The notes below the pieces were generated by a model. It was given only the letters and a program-made list of their open reading frames with translations, had not been told where the DNA came from and did no database searches. Source: Cercis canadensis (lineage: Eukaryota; Streptophyta; Magnoliopsida; Fabales; Fabaceae). Taken from it: DNA of 64,000 nucleotides. The position numbers and the translations under genes were made by a program. The stretch is from NCBI GenBank assembly GCA_003255065.1, contig QAOA01008705.1, positions 49,318 through 113,317 on the forward strand, read 5' to 3'. This document shows positions 43,355 through 55,690 of the stretch, one piece after another; positions within the stretch are counted from its first letter, which is position 1, and each line of letters begins with the position of its first letter.

Positions 43355-45767
43355 CTAACCCTGCCACTGTGTCACACCCTCATGTTGAACCGGTGCCACT
43401 CCAGCTGAATGAGCATGACCCATGGCCTCACTGGGTGTCTGTTCTATGGACGTCCACTGTGAATACTGCAATCCAGCGGTCGGAGCAACTAACCCATAGT
43501 TATGCAACAACTGGGTTAGGTCTGTATGAAGTCCAACCAACTGCTCTGGGGTCAATGAAGGCCTAACAAATGGCCCCTCCAGAAACTGCTGGCTCTGCTG
43601 AAATTGAGGTGGCATGCCAAATGGTGGCATAGCTGAAACCCCTGGCTCTGCTAAATACCCGAGCTCTGCTGGATGTCTGGTGTCTGCTAGAATGACGATA
43701 GAAACTGAACACCCGACTAGAACATCGGTGGCTGCTGGGAGGGTCCGCCCTGATCCTGACCCTATGTACACTGAGCTGTGACAACTGCGAATGGCGGCTG
43801 CTCAGAAGATGGCTGTTGTGTACACTGAGCATAAGACCAACGGCAGGATAGAACGTCATGTTGGGGTGAAGGTACACCACCTTATAAATGATGATAAGAT
43901 ATACTTAATATTAATTTCAAATCAAGTCATAACAGGCAATACAGTAATATGCATTTCATAAACCTGATCAATGAGAATGACGTTACTGGGGCTCATAAAT
44001 CTCCTCGTGATCCGGAGATACCATGACATGTAATCCGATGTCACACCCTCACTCCCATGATATGGGACTGTATAACTGTGTCGCTGCCTCCATGTCTCGT
44101 AGTATGCCTCGTGAAACTGGGTCCACCACCAGTCTTGGTTGCCCCTCATGATCATTGTCTCTAAGCGCTGAATATACCCATAAATGGCAATAAGAATATC
44201 TTGACATCCTCCAAATTGCCAAACCACTCTATCAAGGTAATGCATCTTAACTATGTTGAAACACAGTAAGAGAACCCTAGCCGTCTAAATATCCCACCCA
44301 GCCATACAGTATGGTGGCAACAGTGCCCCACAGTAAGGCTACCATATAATCTAGAAATCACAAGAAATAACATTTACGTTAGTCTATAAAAATGTATGGA
44401 CTGCCACATCAACTATACTTACATGGCATATTCAAATGTCTTACCTCATTAACTCTCAGACGATCCAGAGCTCATCGATACCCTAAATGATTTCTCACGA
44501 CATCGATCTCCTTATACCTTAAGGGATGTTGCCACCTATTATATTAATTTAACTTATCAGAATATATTTGTTAACTGTGTGATAACATATTAAATTTACA
44601 TACAGTTAAACATACACGATTGCAACAAATAATTACAAAGTTATACTAATTAAAAAATCATTGTCCTATAGTTTAGAAATTTATCATAAATCTAACAAAA
44701 ATGAAGTCTATATCATAATTTCTAAATACTAAATCTGCTAAAACCTGAAATAAGTTATTAAACTAATCAATAATTTACACAAAATTTTAATGACAAGTGA
44801 TATTATCTCTACTAATATTCAGTCTCATATAACTTAATTTCTACAAAAATAACAGTTATAGGTATACTAACATGCATGCAAGTGGGCCCGCCACCCTTCC
44901 TACCAGTTGCGGAGGTGCTGGCGAAATAAATGGAAATCTTTCGTATGCCCAAACCTCCGGCAAGTGTGAAGACCCAGGAAACTCAAGAGTGCGACCGTGG
45001 GCAAGGTTACAGAGGCCCCTGTACAAGCACGCCAAAACTGCAAATCCCTAACTCATACCACCCGTAGCATCACAATCCTCCAAAAGCTTGAGGTACATGA
45101 GATGGACATAGTTGCTTGTTGCATCAGGCATCAACCAACCACCGATCATAAGCAAGATGTGTGCTCTCGCATGATACTGTACCTCCAGATCAGTGGCGTC
45201 ATCTGGCAATACTGCAAACTAGTCCTTCAGCCAAGTCATCTTTAGTCGACCACCAGCTAAGACGTCCTCATCTTGCAGCAAACCCAACAGTTGCTGCATC
45301 AGCTCCAACAATGGATAATAACTACATCCACTAACTACGTCTCCATCAATAGGAATCCCTAATAATACCTCTACATCCTATAATGTAACAGTACACTCTC
45401 CACCAGTCATGTGGAAAGTGTGTGTTTTTTGCCTTCATCGCTCCACTAAAGCAGATAAAAAATTTCGATCTAACTTTAGAGGGGAGACTGATGTAGCTCC
45501 CCCAAAACCCGCTTGCCTAAGATAAAACATTATTCTTTCATCAGCTTCAGCAATCCTATGATTACATGTCTTCATAAACCGCTCCGTCTGAAATAATAAT
45601 ATTTATTTAATAAACAAATTAAAGATAAAATTAACATACTTTCTATAACTAAAAATAAATAAAAACTTACTTCATTAGTCCAAATATTTTGTTGAAATAT
45701 GACGTCCTTGCTTAGTCAAAACACTAGGATCGATAGGACCAGACAACATAAGCTGATTTTGAGCCAT
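43355..45767 (-). pseudogene. Plant Mobile Domain (aminotransferase-like PMD/MAIL-type) gene, broken
   Basis: Exon 1 (45767-45671) starts MAQNQLMLSGPIDPSVLTKQ, the common start of this family, with a one-base insertion afterwards. It is joined by GTAAGT...TTTCAG to exon 2 from 45587: FMKTCNHRIAEADERIMFYL, GECTVTL-stop-DVEVLLGIPIDG, HARAHILLMIGGWLMPD and EVWAYERFPFISP. Further exons follow (ALDRLRVNE at ~44450; HYLDRVVWQFGG and WYLRITRRF at 43922-44245), then a Gln/Pro-rich tail (43355-43800). At least four W- or Q-to-stop changes inactivate it. PMD proteins occur both as host genes (MAIN/MAIL1 group, needed for meristem upkeep and TE silencing) and within MULEs and Gypsy elements. Here it is convergent with the transposase. 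Confidence 0.8.
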
Positions 45768-45829
45768 ACTATAGTCAAAATAATAGAAAAAGGACAAGAA
45801 GATCTTCGGGACCACTTTGAATGAAGGCG

Positions 45830-46060
45830 ACACGCTCTAAGGGGGGGAGGGGGGTAGGGAAAAGGTGAAAGTGATGGGAGAAAGGGATGAGGAGAAAGAA
45901 ATAGCAAAGTGTGAAGGGAACACGCTTTATGTATAAAGAATGTTCCCTTCATATTTTCCCAGGCCATATTTTAGTCAAATGAAGACACGCGTTATGTATA
46001 AAGCGTGTTCAAACTGAACAAACTTTAGAGAGAGGTCAAGCATGTTCTATACTGGTCGAA
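45830..46060. promoter_or_regulatory. Right subterminal cluster of GAACACGCTTT words
   Basis: Includes GGGAACACGCTTTATG, TAAAGCGTGTTCAAAC, GACACGCGTTATG and GACACGCTC. Counterpart of 39255-39510. Confidence 0.5.
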
Positions 46061-46163
46061 AAATATTAAAAAATTCAAAACTGCCCCTTCTTGGTAAATA
46101 TTTTGAAAAAGACCCATTTTATGTAATTAGTTAGTGTAACAGTGCTATTCTGGTCAAATTGCC

Positions 46164-46172
46164 TATAGTCTT
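46164..46172. other. 9-bp target-site duplication of nested MULE (right copy)
   Basis: TATAGTCTT, identical to 39132-39140. The same junction is present at 61113-61121 in the segmental copy. Confidence 0.9.
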
Positions 46173-47784
46173 ATTTCTTTCTCCCAGTATAGAAGTTACT
46201 GAAACTTCATATGTAACTCTCTTGGTGGTTCATTTTCCTCCCATTTTGGTTCATTACTTTTGGGATAATAAGATAATTGAAATTCTATCAAAACCATTGA
46301 CATCTACTTGCTGTAAATATCATTCTCTCATTTCTGATATGATGAATTTTTCCGCCTGCATGATTAATAACTCAAAAATAATGGACTTTATATACCATGA
46401 TAAAATGCGCAATTTTAGAATCATATTGCTTACTGATGATTTATGAGGAACAGTTATAAATAACAATTCATGATTATTATTGCAAATCAAAATATGTAAA
46501 CCTGTCAAAACCATATACAAGAAAAAATGTAGAATCATTGAACTAGACTTAAGTGAACTAATAAAGCTGTAAAACTACTTAAATTCTTCTGGACTAGCAA
46601 ACAAAGTTTAGAAATTGTAGCAAAATGACAAAATAGTTGATTTTCATCAATCAATTGAACATCAAATAGGTCTATACAAAAACTAGTTGAAATCATGTCT
46701 TGGCTTGAGAGAATGCCCATTGCAGCAACTTTTGTCCTCATCCCTTGTTAAAATTTGATGTCTTGGCATTGGAAGCTGTTCCATAGTATTTTCCTGCAAA
46801 ATTAAGCTTTTGGAATTAAAAAACGGTCACTATAAGATGTTTAAAAGTTACAAGTTCTTCTAAACATGGATGGGCAATGACAAAAGCCACAATGTTAAAA
46901 ATTAATAAATATCCATTGCTGGTTACAAAATGCATCCAAGTATAACATCTAGTCAACCTCTTAAGGAAGCTTACAACAAGCATTTTCTCTTTAAAACAGG
47001 AAACTTTTGTAAGCAAAAGTAGTGAAGGTCACTAAGGTTTAATATTTATCTCTAAACCATAGACCTCTCTCTTTTGATCTAAAAGAATATAATTGATTTT
47101 GGTGTTTAGAAGATCCAAAAGGAATAAAAGAACAGGATAACCTATCAGAAAACTATAAGTGGACAGCCAACAATACTCTAGCATCTCTTTTGATCTTCTA
47201 TTAGGTATACAGGACCAGCAACGGTTGTCCTTAAAAACAATGCTTGGATATGCGATTCAAATTAATGGACATATAATGAAACCAGCAATGGTGATGCTAC
47301 AAACAATGCTTGGATGATTCAAATGTATGGACTTATAGCAAGGATGCCCAAAGAATCTCTTAAAAATGACAGGACACTATACCTAGGTCATACTCATATG
47401 AGCTATTGTGGGAACTTGACATCCCTATAAAAATGGTACATGTTGCACATAAAAAAAAAAATAGAAGAGTTTTTATCAAGAAAACACATATAGAAGAGAA
47501 ACAAGGTTAAGTTTACTATAATTAGCCTTCACTGACGTTCTAACATAATGTCACAGCAAACAATTGATCATCAATCCTGAAATCTCATACACAGTCCTCA
47601 TTTCTTTCTTCTTAAATTAGAAATTTGAACATTTTATAAATGGTATAAAACAATTCACAGTGTTCCAATGCTAAATAGAGAAGGATAGAATAAATGAGCT
47701 TCTCCTTAAAAGTAAACCTAATTTAAAGTGTACTATATAATCCTTAAGCTTGTTATCATTATGAGATAACATGAATTGAATCTT
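46173..47784. other. Right interior of Pack-MULE, no gene seen
   Basis: AT-rich, with short frames on both strands that recur at 61122-62740 because of the segmental duplication. No domain recognised. Confidence 0.5.
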
Positions 47785-48703
47785 TTAGAGAGCTGTGGGT
47801 TCTGCCATAAAATACATAAACCAGTAGTCCAATTGCCAACCATACAGAAACGCGAGCCCATGTATCCCTTATGCAGGAAAAACACATACCACAATTAGAG
47901 AAGTCATGCAACTCCTCCCTCCTCAAGGTCAAGGCTCAAGCTTGTTATCGTTATGAGATTACTTTTCTAAAAAATGAAAACTAATCCAATCCTTCATACT
48001 TACCTTCAAGAACACATACGAAGAAAGAAAGAAACAATCTACCATAGAATATATATGCAGTTACTTCCTTCATTGAGACATTCTATCAAACACTTGGAAT
48101 GCATTCATTAACTGAAAGATTGTTGCCATCAAATAAAATTTAGACATTCTATCAAATACAAGGAAAGAACTACCCACAAAAATACACATAGAATGCCAAA
48201 TGAACTCAGATAAGGAAAATGGAAAAATAAATTTGCAGCATTCTATTCAGAGCAGCGAAATCAACCTCTTAAAAAAAAATTGGTTACTGATTTCTAATCA
48301 GACATCAAAATACCTGTAGTGGCAGTGTCGGAGTTCGTCCCGATGTGGTCTTCGCCAGAATTGGCCTTACCAGTGTCTCCTTGCCCTTGCCTGTGTGGGA
48401 CTTGTCCGGTGGTGTTCAATGGCAACTGGGTTTTCTTCTGCATTATCCCTATTTACTGAGAATTGAAAGAAAGATTCAGAAAAGTGAAAACCAACGTATT
48501 ACTAAGTGCGGAACTTTTTTGAGAGATGCGGTGGTGATTATAGCGTGAAAGAGAGATGGAGAAGGTGAAGAAGAAATTGATAACGACGTTAGATAATAAG
48601 TGATGTTGAGGTTGCGTTGATGTGTACAAAATAATACACATGTTATATTTTAATTGAGGAACAGTACCACCAGTACCTAAAGAACTTTACCTAAGTTTTG
48701 TTC
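47785..48703. repeat. Right ~0.9-kb terminal inverted repeat of the Pack-MULE
   Basis: Reverse complement of the left arm. It contains the CAT-like last exon, truncated at ~47,790 after AAAGATTCAATTC, and the MQKKTQL exon at ~48,313-48,445. Confidence 0.8.
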
Positions 48704-48712
48704 TAATTAGAA

Positions 48713-50371
48713 AAAGGATCTTACCATGCCTGAGTGGCATGGCATATCCTCCTAAGGTGGCTATGCAAGGTGCTTTATATATTTCAAGAAAGCACCAAAA
48801 TGGCAAATTGGGGGCGTACCCGTTTTCGAGACACTTTTGAAATGCAAAACGTGTTCCCCTTATACCTTCAATTTTTATTTATTTATTTATTTTTTTACGT
48901 TTCTAAGCACTCCCATAATCGAGGAGTTCCTTGCCTAGTTTGGGAAGAGAAGTGTCGGTAGCCAGTAAAGGAGATGTCTTGGTGAAGACGAAGAGGAAGA
49001 GAGGCTAGAAATAAGCAAGGACGGTGAGGAATCCAGGTGCGAGAAGGATGAGAGAGAGGAGGGCGAGAGAGAAGAGAAGAGCAAAGTGGCACTTGAACTT
49101 GAGCACCTTTTTTGGGATTTCCATTGATGATAGATGTCTTGCCTTGCTTTTGAGAAAGACATTGCGTGGGAGGTTGAGCTTGAAGTTAATGTTGTGTTTC
49201 TATGCACAGATTCTCTCAATCTCACAAAGTGTTTGTTTTTTGGCTTTTCGGGCTTCACCTCCATAGTAAGCCACAATAACATTACTTTTTCCTTTTGGAA
49301 ATATCCAAATACATTATATATCATTTTGTTAATAGTTGATATTTTTAATGCTCGGAGAATTTTAAATTTTTTTATTCTAATATATATATATAACGTGACA
49401 TACTCATACTTTTTTTTTTTTTTAAATGNCTTTTTTTTTTTTCAAATGGTTGTATTGGTGTTTTGTATCGTGCTAGGTACGAAACTTGTACCCGTACCCA
49501 TACAACATAAATGTAAAGATTAAATCTTTATCCGTTCATTCACAAATACAGCAAAACCGACTAGACTTGTATTGCATATTTTATCTAAAAGCCCCTTCTC
49601 AATTAAATATTTTTAAAAGCTCCCTACACATGTTAAGCTAGCCAGCATTTTAGTGCTTCTCCGACGGCCTTTCTGGTGTTGCCAAAACCACCTTCTCTGC
49701 ATGTCAATCCTCTTGCATTTTCTCTCCCTCTCCTTATTTGATGTCCTTTATTGCCTTCATCTTCGAGAATAAGACAGGAAAAGAAAATGAAAGATCAGAA
49801 ACATTAGTTGAGTAACCCATAGAGCCATTCTTTAGATTGGGACAAATGTGTAAATAAAGAAGTTTTATGGAAACACATTATACCAGGTGACAAATGACTG
49901 GATTACCTAAGACTAATTTTGACCATGTAGACATGTCAACACATTGGCTGGTTTTCAAACCTTATGTATGAGATACCTCCTTACAAAAGGTATGGAAGAA
50001 ACCTCCTAATTAGAATTTTTTTTTTCACTTTTGTCTTCATACCTTTACACATACATCCATAGCTGCCCTGACACCTACTTTAGCATTATAATAAACAGGG
50101 ATTTTATAATATCATATAGGTATGTTATACTAAATTAACATGATAAATATATGTAATTTTTATATTTTATTAGATATAAAATAGAATTTATTATATTTTC
50201 TCAAATAAATTTAAAACAATTAACTTATACACATATCATTCACAAATTAACTATTTTCATGTAGTATGACATATTACATAAATACCGAGAGTATCTTTAT
50301 AGATAGATTTTGACATTGGAAACTTGATAAATATGTTTAGCCCCCTTGTAACCTTTTTAGTTTTGCAATTG
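48713..50371. other. No gene seen
   Basis: Contains a purine-rich stretch (48950-49090), T-runs and a single N at 49429 flanked by similar T-run/AAATG sequence. No domain recognised. Confidence 0.5.
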
Positions 50372-50379
50372 GCCATAAA

Positions 50380-53300
50380 TAGAGCTTGGAAATGGGCTAG
50401 CCCAACCCGTTTTGGCCTAGCCTGGTTGGGCCGGGCCAGCATATTGCCAGCCCAGCTCGACCCTCCATGTGCTACGGGCTAAAATGGGCCAGCCCACTTT
50501 TTTTTTGTGAATTTTTTAAACTATTTTATTTGTAATTGTCACAATGTCCTTTTTGAGAGCGCAACAACGCGAGACGGCAAAAAGAAGATGTGTAAAGTTT
50601 TTTAATTAAAAAGAATGATTGAAGAAAACTAATGGAGTCACCACCAATCAATTTAAGGCATGATTGGATGCCTACAAAAAGGTCCGGTCTATGTTATTAG
50701 AGTTTGGTAAGAGAGTTGGTTACATGTAAGGAAGGTGTTAGCACTCTACGATGCCCGTTCTAGCAAACGGTTACCAATTTAATTTTATGTCATCTAAAAA
50801 ATTATTGAATGAAATTGGTCATTAAAATAGATTAATGTGTTATTAAGCCCTGCCAATACCTCTGAAAAAACTTAGAAAGATGCCTCAAGACTATTGGGTA
50901 GAGACAATAATTATCATTATAATCCTCTCCTAATTTATTCCGTCATAGGCAATTTTTGGCAATTTTACTAAGTAAGTGATAACTAAATACACGAAATACA
51001 ATTTATTATGTGTTCAAGAAATGAGTTCGAGATTCGTGACAAATGTTTTTTATCAGAGATATTTCTTTAAGTCCACCAGTACATCTAGAAAGACTAAAAT
51101 GACACTTTTCATCTCCGAAATGTCAAGGAATAGTCGTCATCACGACTATCCTTAACTTTTCCCTCGTCGGTAATCTTATTCTAACATGAACAAAAATAAT
51201 GATAAAATGATATAAAATGCAATGTAAAATGTCAAAAATACAGTAATTAAAAGAATTAAAGCAATATTGGAAATTTCATTGGCCACTCCAATAACTCTGG
51301 CATAACCAAGAAATTATCTCTCACCTCAGAAATATTAGGAAAAATTGTCAACACAATTATTCCCTAACTTAATCCGTCATCGGATTTTGATTTTTATAAA
51401 AGGAAATAAAGCATATAAAATATCTAAGATAAACTGATAACATAAAAAAATTATGAATAAGAACAATTATAAGAAAAAAAAAAGTTAAATTAACCCTAAA
51501 GAAAAACAAGTGTCCTAAATAAAGTAAATCCAAATTGAATAATAAAAATCTAGCAAATATCCAATGAGCAAAGCCCCAAACACTAACCTCATAACTAAAG
51601 TCATAAACTTACCATAATTAAAGTAAATGCAACATAATAAAAATGATTAGTAACCTAACCACAAAATAATGTAAACTCAATAAACAAAAACGTGGGCCCA
51701 AACATAACACCCCAAAATTGCAAGTAAAGCTAAGTAAAAAGAATGAACCAACCCAAATAGATTCAGCCCAAACAAAAAAAATGGATTAAAAAACGAAATG
51801 GGCCCATAGAAAAGAAAAACTAACCAAAGAATAAGTTCAGTCTAGCAAATACATAAGCCCAAATAAATAAGCAAAGCCCAAAATGAAATGGACCAACCCA
51901 CATGAACCCATAATAATTTAACCAAATCCAAAAACAACAAAGCCTAAATTAAAACAAACAGCAAATGACCTAAATCCATAGAAAAAGAAAGTTGAACCCA
52001 TAAATTGATTGGCCCATTTCGGATTCAGCATATCAGGACTTAACCCAACTAGCAAAGTAAATGAAGGAAAAACAAAAATGAAATGGGTCAGTCCAATATT
52101 CAAATAACAAGTTAGTCCAACAAGAACAAAAGAAACATAAATTAGAAAACTAGAATCCCATTCAGCAATAACCAATAAAAGAAAGAAATAAGCCCTTAAA
52201 GGAATAAATAAAAGAAAAAAAAAACATGAAATAAAGAAGAAGCACGATTTGAGAAAGTGAAAAATGCCAGGGAAGCTAAAATATAGAAGTCATCCTCTCC
52301 CTCTCCATGTCGCCCTTGATCCAAAGGCCAAGCATGGATTTGGCTTTGATCTCTCAAGAATTGATGGCTAAGGTGAGGATCCTTCCTCTTTATCCTAACT
52401 TTCTCTCAAAATTTCTCTACTTCCTTCTCTTGAAGCTCTGTTTCTCTCTCTAAAAATCTCTTTCTCTTTCTAAAAAATTCTCACTCTAACTTGGTTTTCT
52501 TCTCTAAAATGGAAGATGGGTATGAGGTTGGATGTTTTACTACCTCAAAAAAAGCTAGTTCTCCCTCATTTCCAATTCAGTTTCTCTCTCTAAAAAGGAG
52601 TTTCTCTCTCTAATTTTGGATTTTTCTTTTTTGTTGAAAAAATACAGGGAATGAGAATGGGGTTTGCTGTATCTGCTATGTGTAGTGCAACAATAATGAA
52701 AATTTAGCAAAGAAAAGAGAAACGAAAAGTGAACAATGAAACAATATTGATATCTGAACTGTGAGTGCTATTGTTTTAGTTTTCTCTATGTGTCTTCCTG
52801 TGTATCATTCTCTGCCTCTTTCCCGATGTCTGTGTTTTGCTCTACTTGGGGAGACACATTTTATAGCCAGAACTGTGGTTGGTTGCTAAACTATCCTTCT
52901 CCCGTTTGTAGATTGTGCAGCCATATGAGGTAGGGATGGCTAGTCAACAACATGATGGTGTCACCCAACAGCGCAGTGGCAATGGAGCTGCTACTCACAG
53001 AAAATGTCAAAGGGTTGCTTCTGTTGCACCCTTACTCATTTAATTTTTTTTTTTGGCTCTTTTTGGACAAGATCTTTTATTTTGACAAAATGGAAAATAT
53101 TATGTAACCTATTTTGATTTGTGTTTATTCTTTCTGTTTTTGTTTTTTGTAATTTTTGGGATATTTAAATTAGACCTACAAAAAAAATTAAAAAGGCCAA
53201 TATATATATATAAAAAAAAAAAAAAAGCTTAGTTCAATTTATCCATAAGTGCATAAGTGCAAATTTGGGTATCAACAAGTCTAAATCGAACTAATTAAGT

Positions 53301-53772
53301 TAACTTGGACAAAATTGGGTATTAGCAATAATTAGGCTAAAAACTAACAAAGATTTAGGCTTTTCTCTTTAGTTATTTTGGCTATTTTAAGCTAACTTAT
53401 TAATGAATCTAATTGAACAAAACAAAATATCCATAAAGTAATAAATAAATAAAAAATCATAGATATATAAAAAAATGCATGTAAGTGTAAATTTAAAATT
53501 AAGATGCATAAGTAATTAAACAAATTGTAGTAGTGTATACTTCCAAATAACACTTACTAATATGATTTGATTTGTGGTCTAACCTAAAGAAGAAAAAAAA
53601 GAGTGGGCCACGCTGGCCTAAACTTGAATGATCCATGGGTCAATTCGGGCCAGGCCAGGCCAAACCAAATTGGTCTGACTCTAGTCAAGCTAGCATTTCT
53701 ATGGCCCAACCCTACATTTTTGCGGGCTAAAATGGGCTAACCCATCAGGCGTAGCTCATTTTCCTAACTCTA
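50380..53772. mobile_element. Non-autonomous hAT-type element, 3.4 kb
   Basis: The ends TAGAGCTTGGAAATGGGCTA and, in reverse complement, TAGAGTTAGGAAAATGAGCT are flanked by a perfect 8-bp duplication GCCATAAA (50372-50379 and 53773-53780). Subterminal GGGCCGGGCC, GGCCAGGCC and GGCTAAAATGGG words on both sides are typical of a widespread group of plant hAT elements. There is no transposase. The interior is AT-rich and free of recognisable proteins; a stretch at 50630-50780 resembles non-coding long-LTR sequence, which I cannot confirm. Confidence 0.75.
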
Positions 53773-53817
53773 GCCATAAAGGATATAACAATCATACGTT
53801 TGTTAAGGAATCAAAGC

Positions 53818-53830
53818 CTAGGCAATGACA
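53818..53830. other. LINE target-site duplication (left copy)
   Basis: CTAGGCAATGACA here and at 60059-60071. Confidence 0.85.
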
Positions 53831-54901
53831 AGCGTAAACTGGGATTTGATGACAGATGGATTAGTCTCACTATGGCTTGTGTTGGTTTCGTTTCCTATTC
53901 AGTAATTCTAAATGGGGTTCAACATGGTTTAATTATACCGGACCGGGGTCTAAGGCAAGGAGATCCACTATCTCCTTATCTTCTTTTGCTATGTGCCGAA
54001 GGAATGAGTGCCTTATTACAAGATGCAGAATCTCATAAGGCAATCTCGGGTGTCAAAGTTTGTAGGGGTGCGCCTATTGTTACTCACTTATTTTTGTAGA
54101 TGACAGCCTATTTTTTCCTGTGCCACGATTGCAGAATGTATTAAAATTAAGCGCATGCTGATTGAATATGAGCAATGTTTAGGGCAGCAAATTAATTTTC
54201 AAAAATCTGCAATGTTCTTCAGCCCAAATTGTAAGGCTGTAGATAGGGTGGTGGTGATGCAAATTTTGGGTGTCTCTATTGTGGCATTTAATGATAAATA
54301 TCTAGGCCTTCCAACCATGGTGAGCCGCAATAAAAATGAGACTTTTCAATCTTTAAAGGAGAGAGTTTGGAAGAGACTACAAGGGTGACAGGAAAAATTA
54401 CTCTCAAAAGCAAGTAAGGAGATTCTCATCCATGCCATAGCTCTCTCAATTCCTACCTACACCATGAGTTCCTTTAGACTCTCTAAGTTGTTGTGCTATG
54501 AACTCAACCAATTTATGGCAAAATTTTGGTGGGGTCAACCTATTGAGGCTTCGAAGATGCATTGGATTAGTTGGGAAAAATTGTCCATTCTAAAATATTT
54601 TGGTGGCTTAGGGTTCAAGAACTTGGAGGTGTTTAATGTGGCAATGTTGGCAAAGCAGGGTTGGTGACTGTTACAGAACCCTAACTCGCTTCTTGCCACT
54701 ATTCTCAAAGCAAGATATTTCCCAAATGACTTACTGCTTAAGGCACCGTTAGGCTGGAGACTGTCATACACATGGAGAAGGATTAGAGCTGGGTTCTCGG
54801 TGTTAAAGCAGAATATAATGTATCGCATTTGTGATGGTGGCACAATAGTGAATAGGAGAGACCCCTGGCTTCTTGATTCTGTTGACAACTTAGTCCATTC
54901 C
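53831..54901 (+). pseudogene. LINE reverse transcriptase, C-terminal half (first segment)
   Basis: Reads FDDRWISLTMACVGFVSYSV, ILNGVQHG, PDRGLRQGDPLSPYLLLLC (fingers/palm), THLF followed by a stop-interrupted DDSLFF, the position of the FADD catalytic box, then LGLPTMVSRNK, ERVWKRLQG and the thumb region [41 protein letters not shown]. Stops replace single codons (e.g. after KRLQG and KQGW). The frame continues after the Gypsy element at 58811. Confidence 0.88.
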
Positions 54902-55250
54902 TGATGCAACTAAGAAACTAAGAGTAAGAACTGGTTTATTTCATTGATAGCAACACCAACGTGGTTGTTGTTTATATAGAGATAAAGTCCTATGCCAAGG
55001 CTATCTGATAGAGGTAGCTACCTAGCATATCTTAACTAACCTAGATAAATACTACTACTTGATAAAGCATAACTATAGCAGATAAATATAGCAGCAAAGT
55101 AGAGTCCTCCTTCTTCACGTAGTGTAGAGTCCCACTTCATGCAACCTTGCTCATGCATAACGTGGGTTGGGTTTATGAACTCGGGCACTAACTCGTGTTG
55201 TGTTGACTAGGTCATTGACTTGGCTCTTGACTCGGTTGCCCCACGTATCA
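54902..55250 (-). repeat. Gypsy 3' LTR
   Basis: 349 bp, same length as the other LTR with scattered substitutions. A purine tract (CGAAGGGGGAGGGAA on the minus strand, 55251-55265) adjoins it internally. Confidence 0.9.
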
Positions 55251-55329
55251 TTCCCTCCCCCTTCGAGCATGTCCTTGTCCTTAAGGACCTCAACTGTGAA
55301 CTCTGGGACTTGATGCTTAACTTAGAGAT

Positions 55330-55690
55330 TGACTCCTAGGTTGCCTCGTCTTTAGAAAGCCCTCCTCACTGAACCAACATTTCCTGCACGTGCTTTCTGC
55401 CTCTAGTGATCCAGTGTGTCTGTAGTGCTGTCTCAGGCTTGGTCTCAAGTTTCCCATGCTCATCAATGGGAGGAATGGCCATTACGGCTACTGGGGCATC
55501 TCCTATCTTCTTATGCAGCAGGGAAACATGGAAGACGGGGTGCACTCGTGCTTTTAGGGGTAATGCTAACCAGTAAGCCACTTTCCCTACACGTTCTAGT
55601 ATCTGGTAAGGGCCATAAAATTTGCTCACCAACTTCCTATGAGTTCGTGGAAACACCGATGATTGCCTGAAGGGGTGCAGGCGCAAGTAG
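55330..55690 (-). pseudogene. Gypsy integrase C-terminus and chromodomain
   Basis: LVSKFYGPYQILERVGKVAY, the GPY/F-type module, then LPLKARVHPVFHVSLLHKKIG and a chromodomain with ETALQTHWITRGRKHVQEML. Known role: chromodomains steer integration to marked chromatin. The frame ends with a stop soon after, where the family usually continues for another 15-25 residues. Confidence 0.82.

Larger units (their letters stand above)
39141..46163. mobile_element. MuDR-type MULE carrying transposase and Plant Mobile Domain gene, 7.0 kb
   Basis: The inverted ends start GGCAATTTGACCAGAATAGC and are similar over ~150 bp. A perfect 9-bp duplication TATAGTCTT flanks it. The plus strand carries a mudrA-type transposase (39893-42705) and the minus strand a Plant Mobile Domain gene (43355-45767); the two are convergent. 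Both are broken by stops. Clusters of GAACACGCTTT/AAAGCGTGTTC words fill both subterminal regions. The element sits inside the Pack-MULE. Confidence 0.88.
45228..47949. repeat. Segmental duplication, copy 1 (partner 60177-62901)
   Basis: About 2.7 kb with only a few substitutions per kb relative to 60177-62901. It starts inside the PMD gene of the MULE, crosses the MULE right end and its 9-bp duplication, and ends in the right arm of the Pack-MULE. Confidence 0.9.
36996..48703. mobile_element. Pack-MULE with ~1-kb inverted ends, interrupted by a MuDR-type MULE
   Basis: The ends GGACAAAACTTAAGTAAAGT (left) and GAACAAAACTTAGGTAAAGT (right, reverse complement) are flanked by a perfect 9-bp duplication TAATTAGAA (36987-36995 and 48704-48712). 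Homology between the arms extends ~0.9-1.0 kb inward and includes a host-like exon and a transporter exon in both. Removing the 7.0-kb MULE and its duplicated 9 bp leaves a ~4.7-kb element without its own transposase. The unique middle adds an EFR3-like exon fragment. Confidence 0.8.

Noticed and set aside
50550-53280. Complete long LTR inside the 3.4-kb hAT-type element (TGTCC...ATCAACA)
   Set aside because: No matching 5-bp duplication and no second LTR or primer site; only the general text resembles such LTRs.
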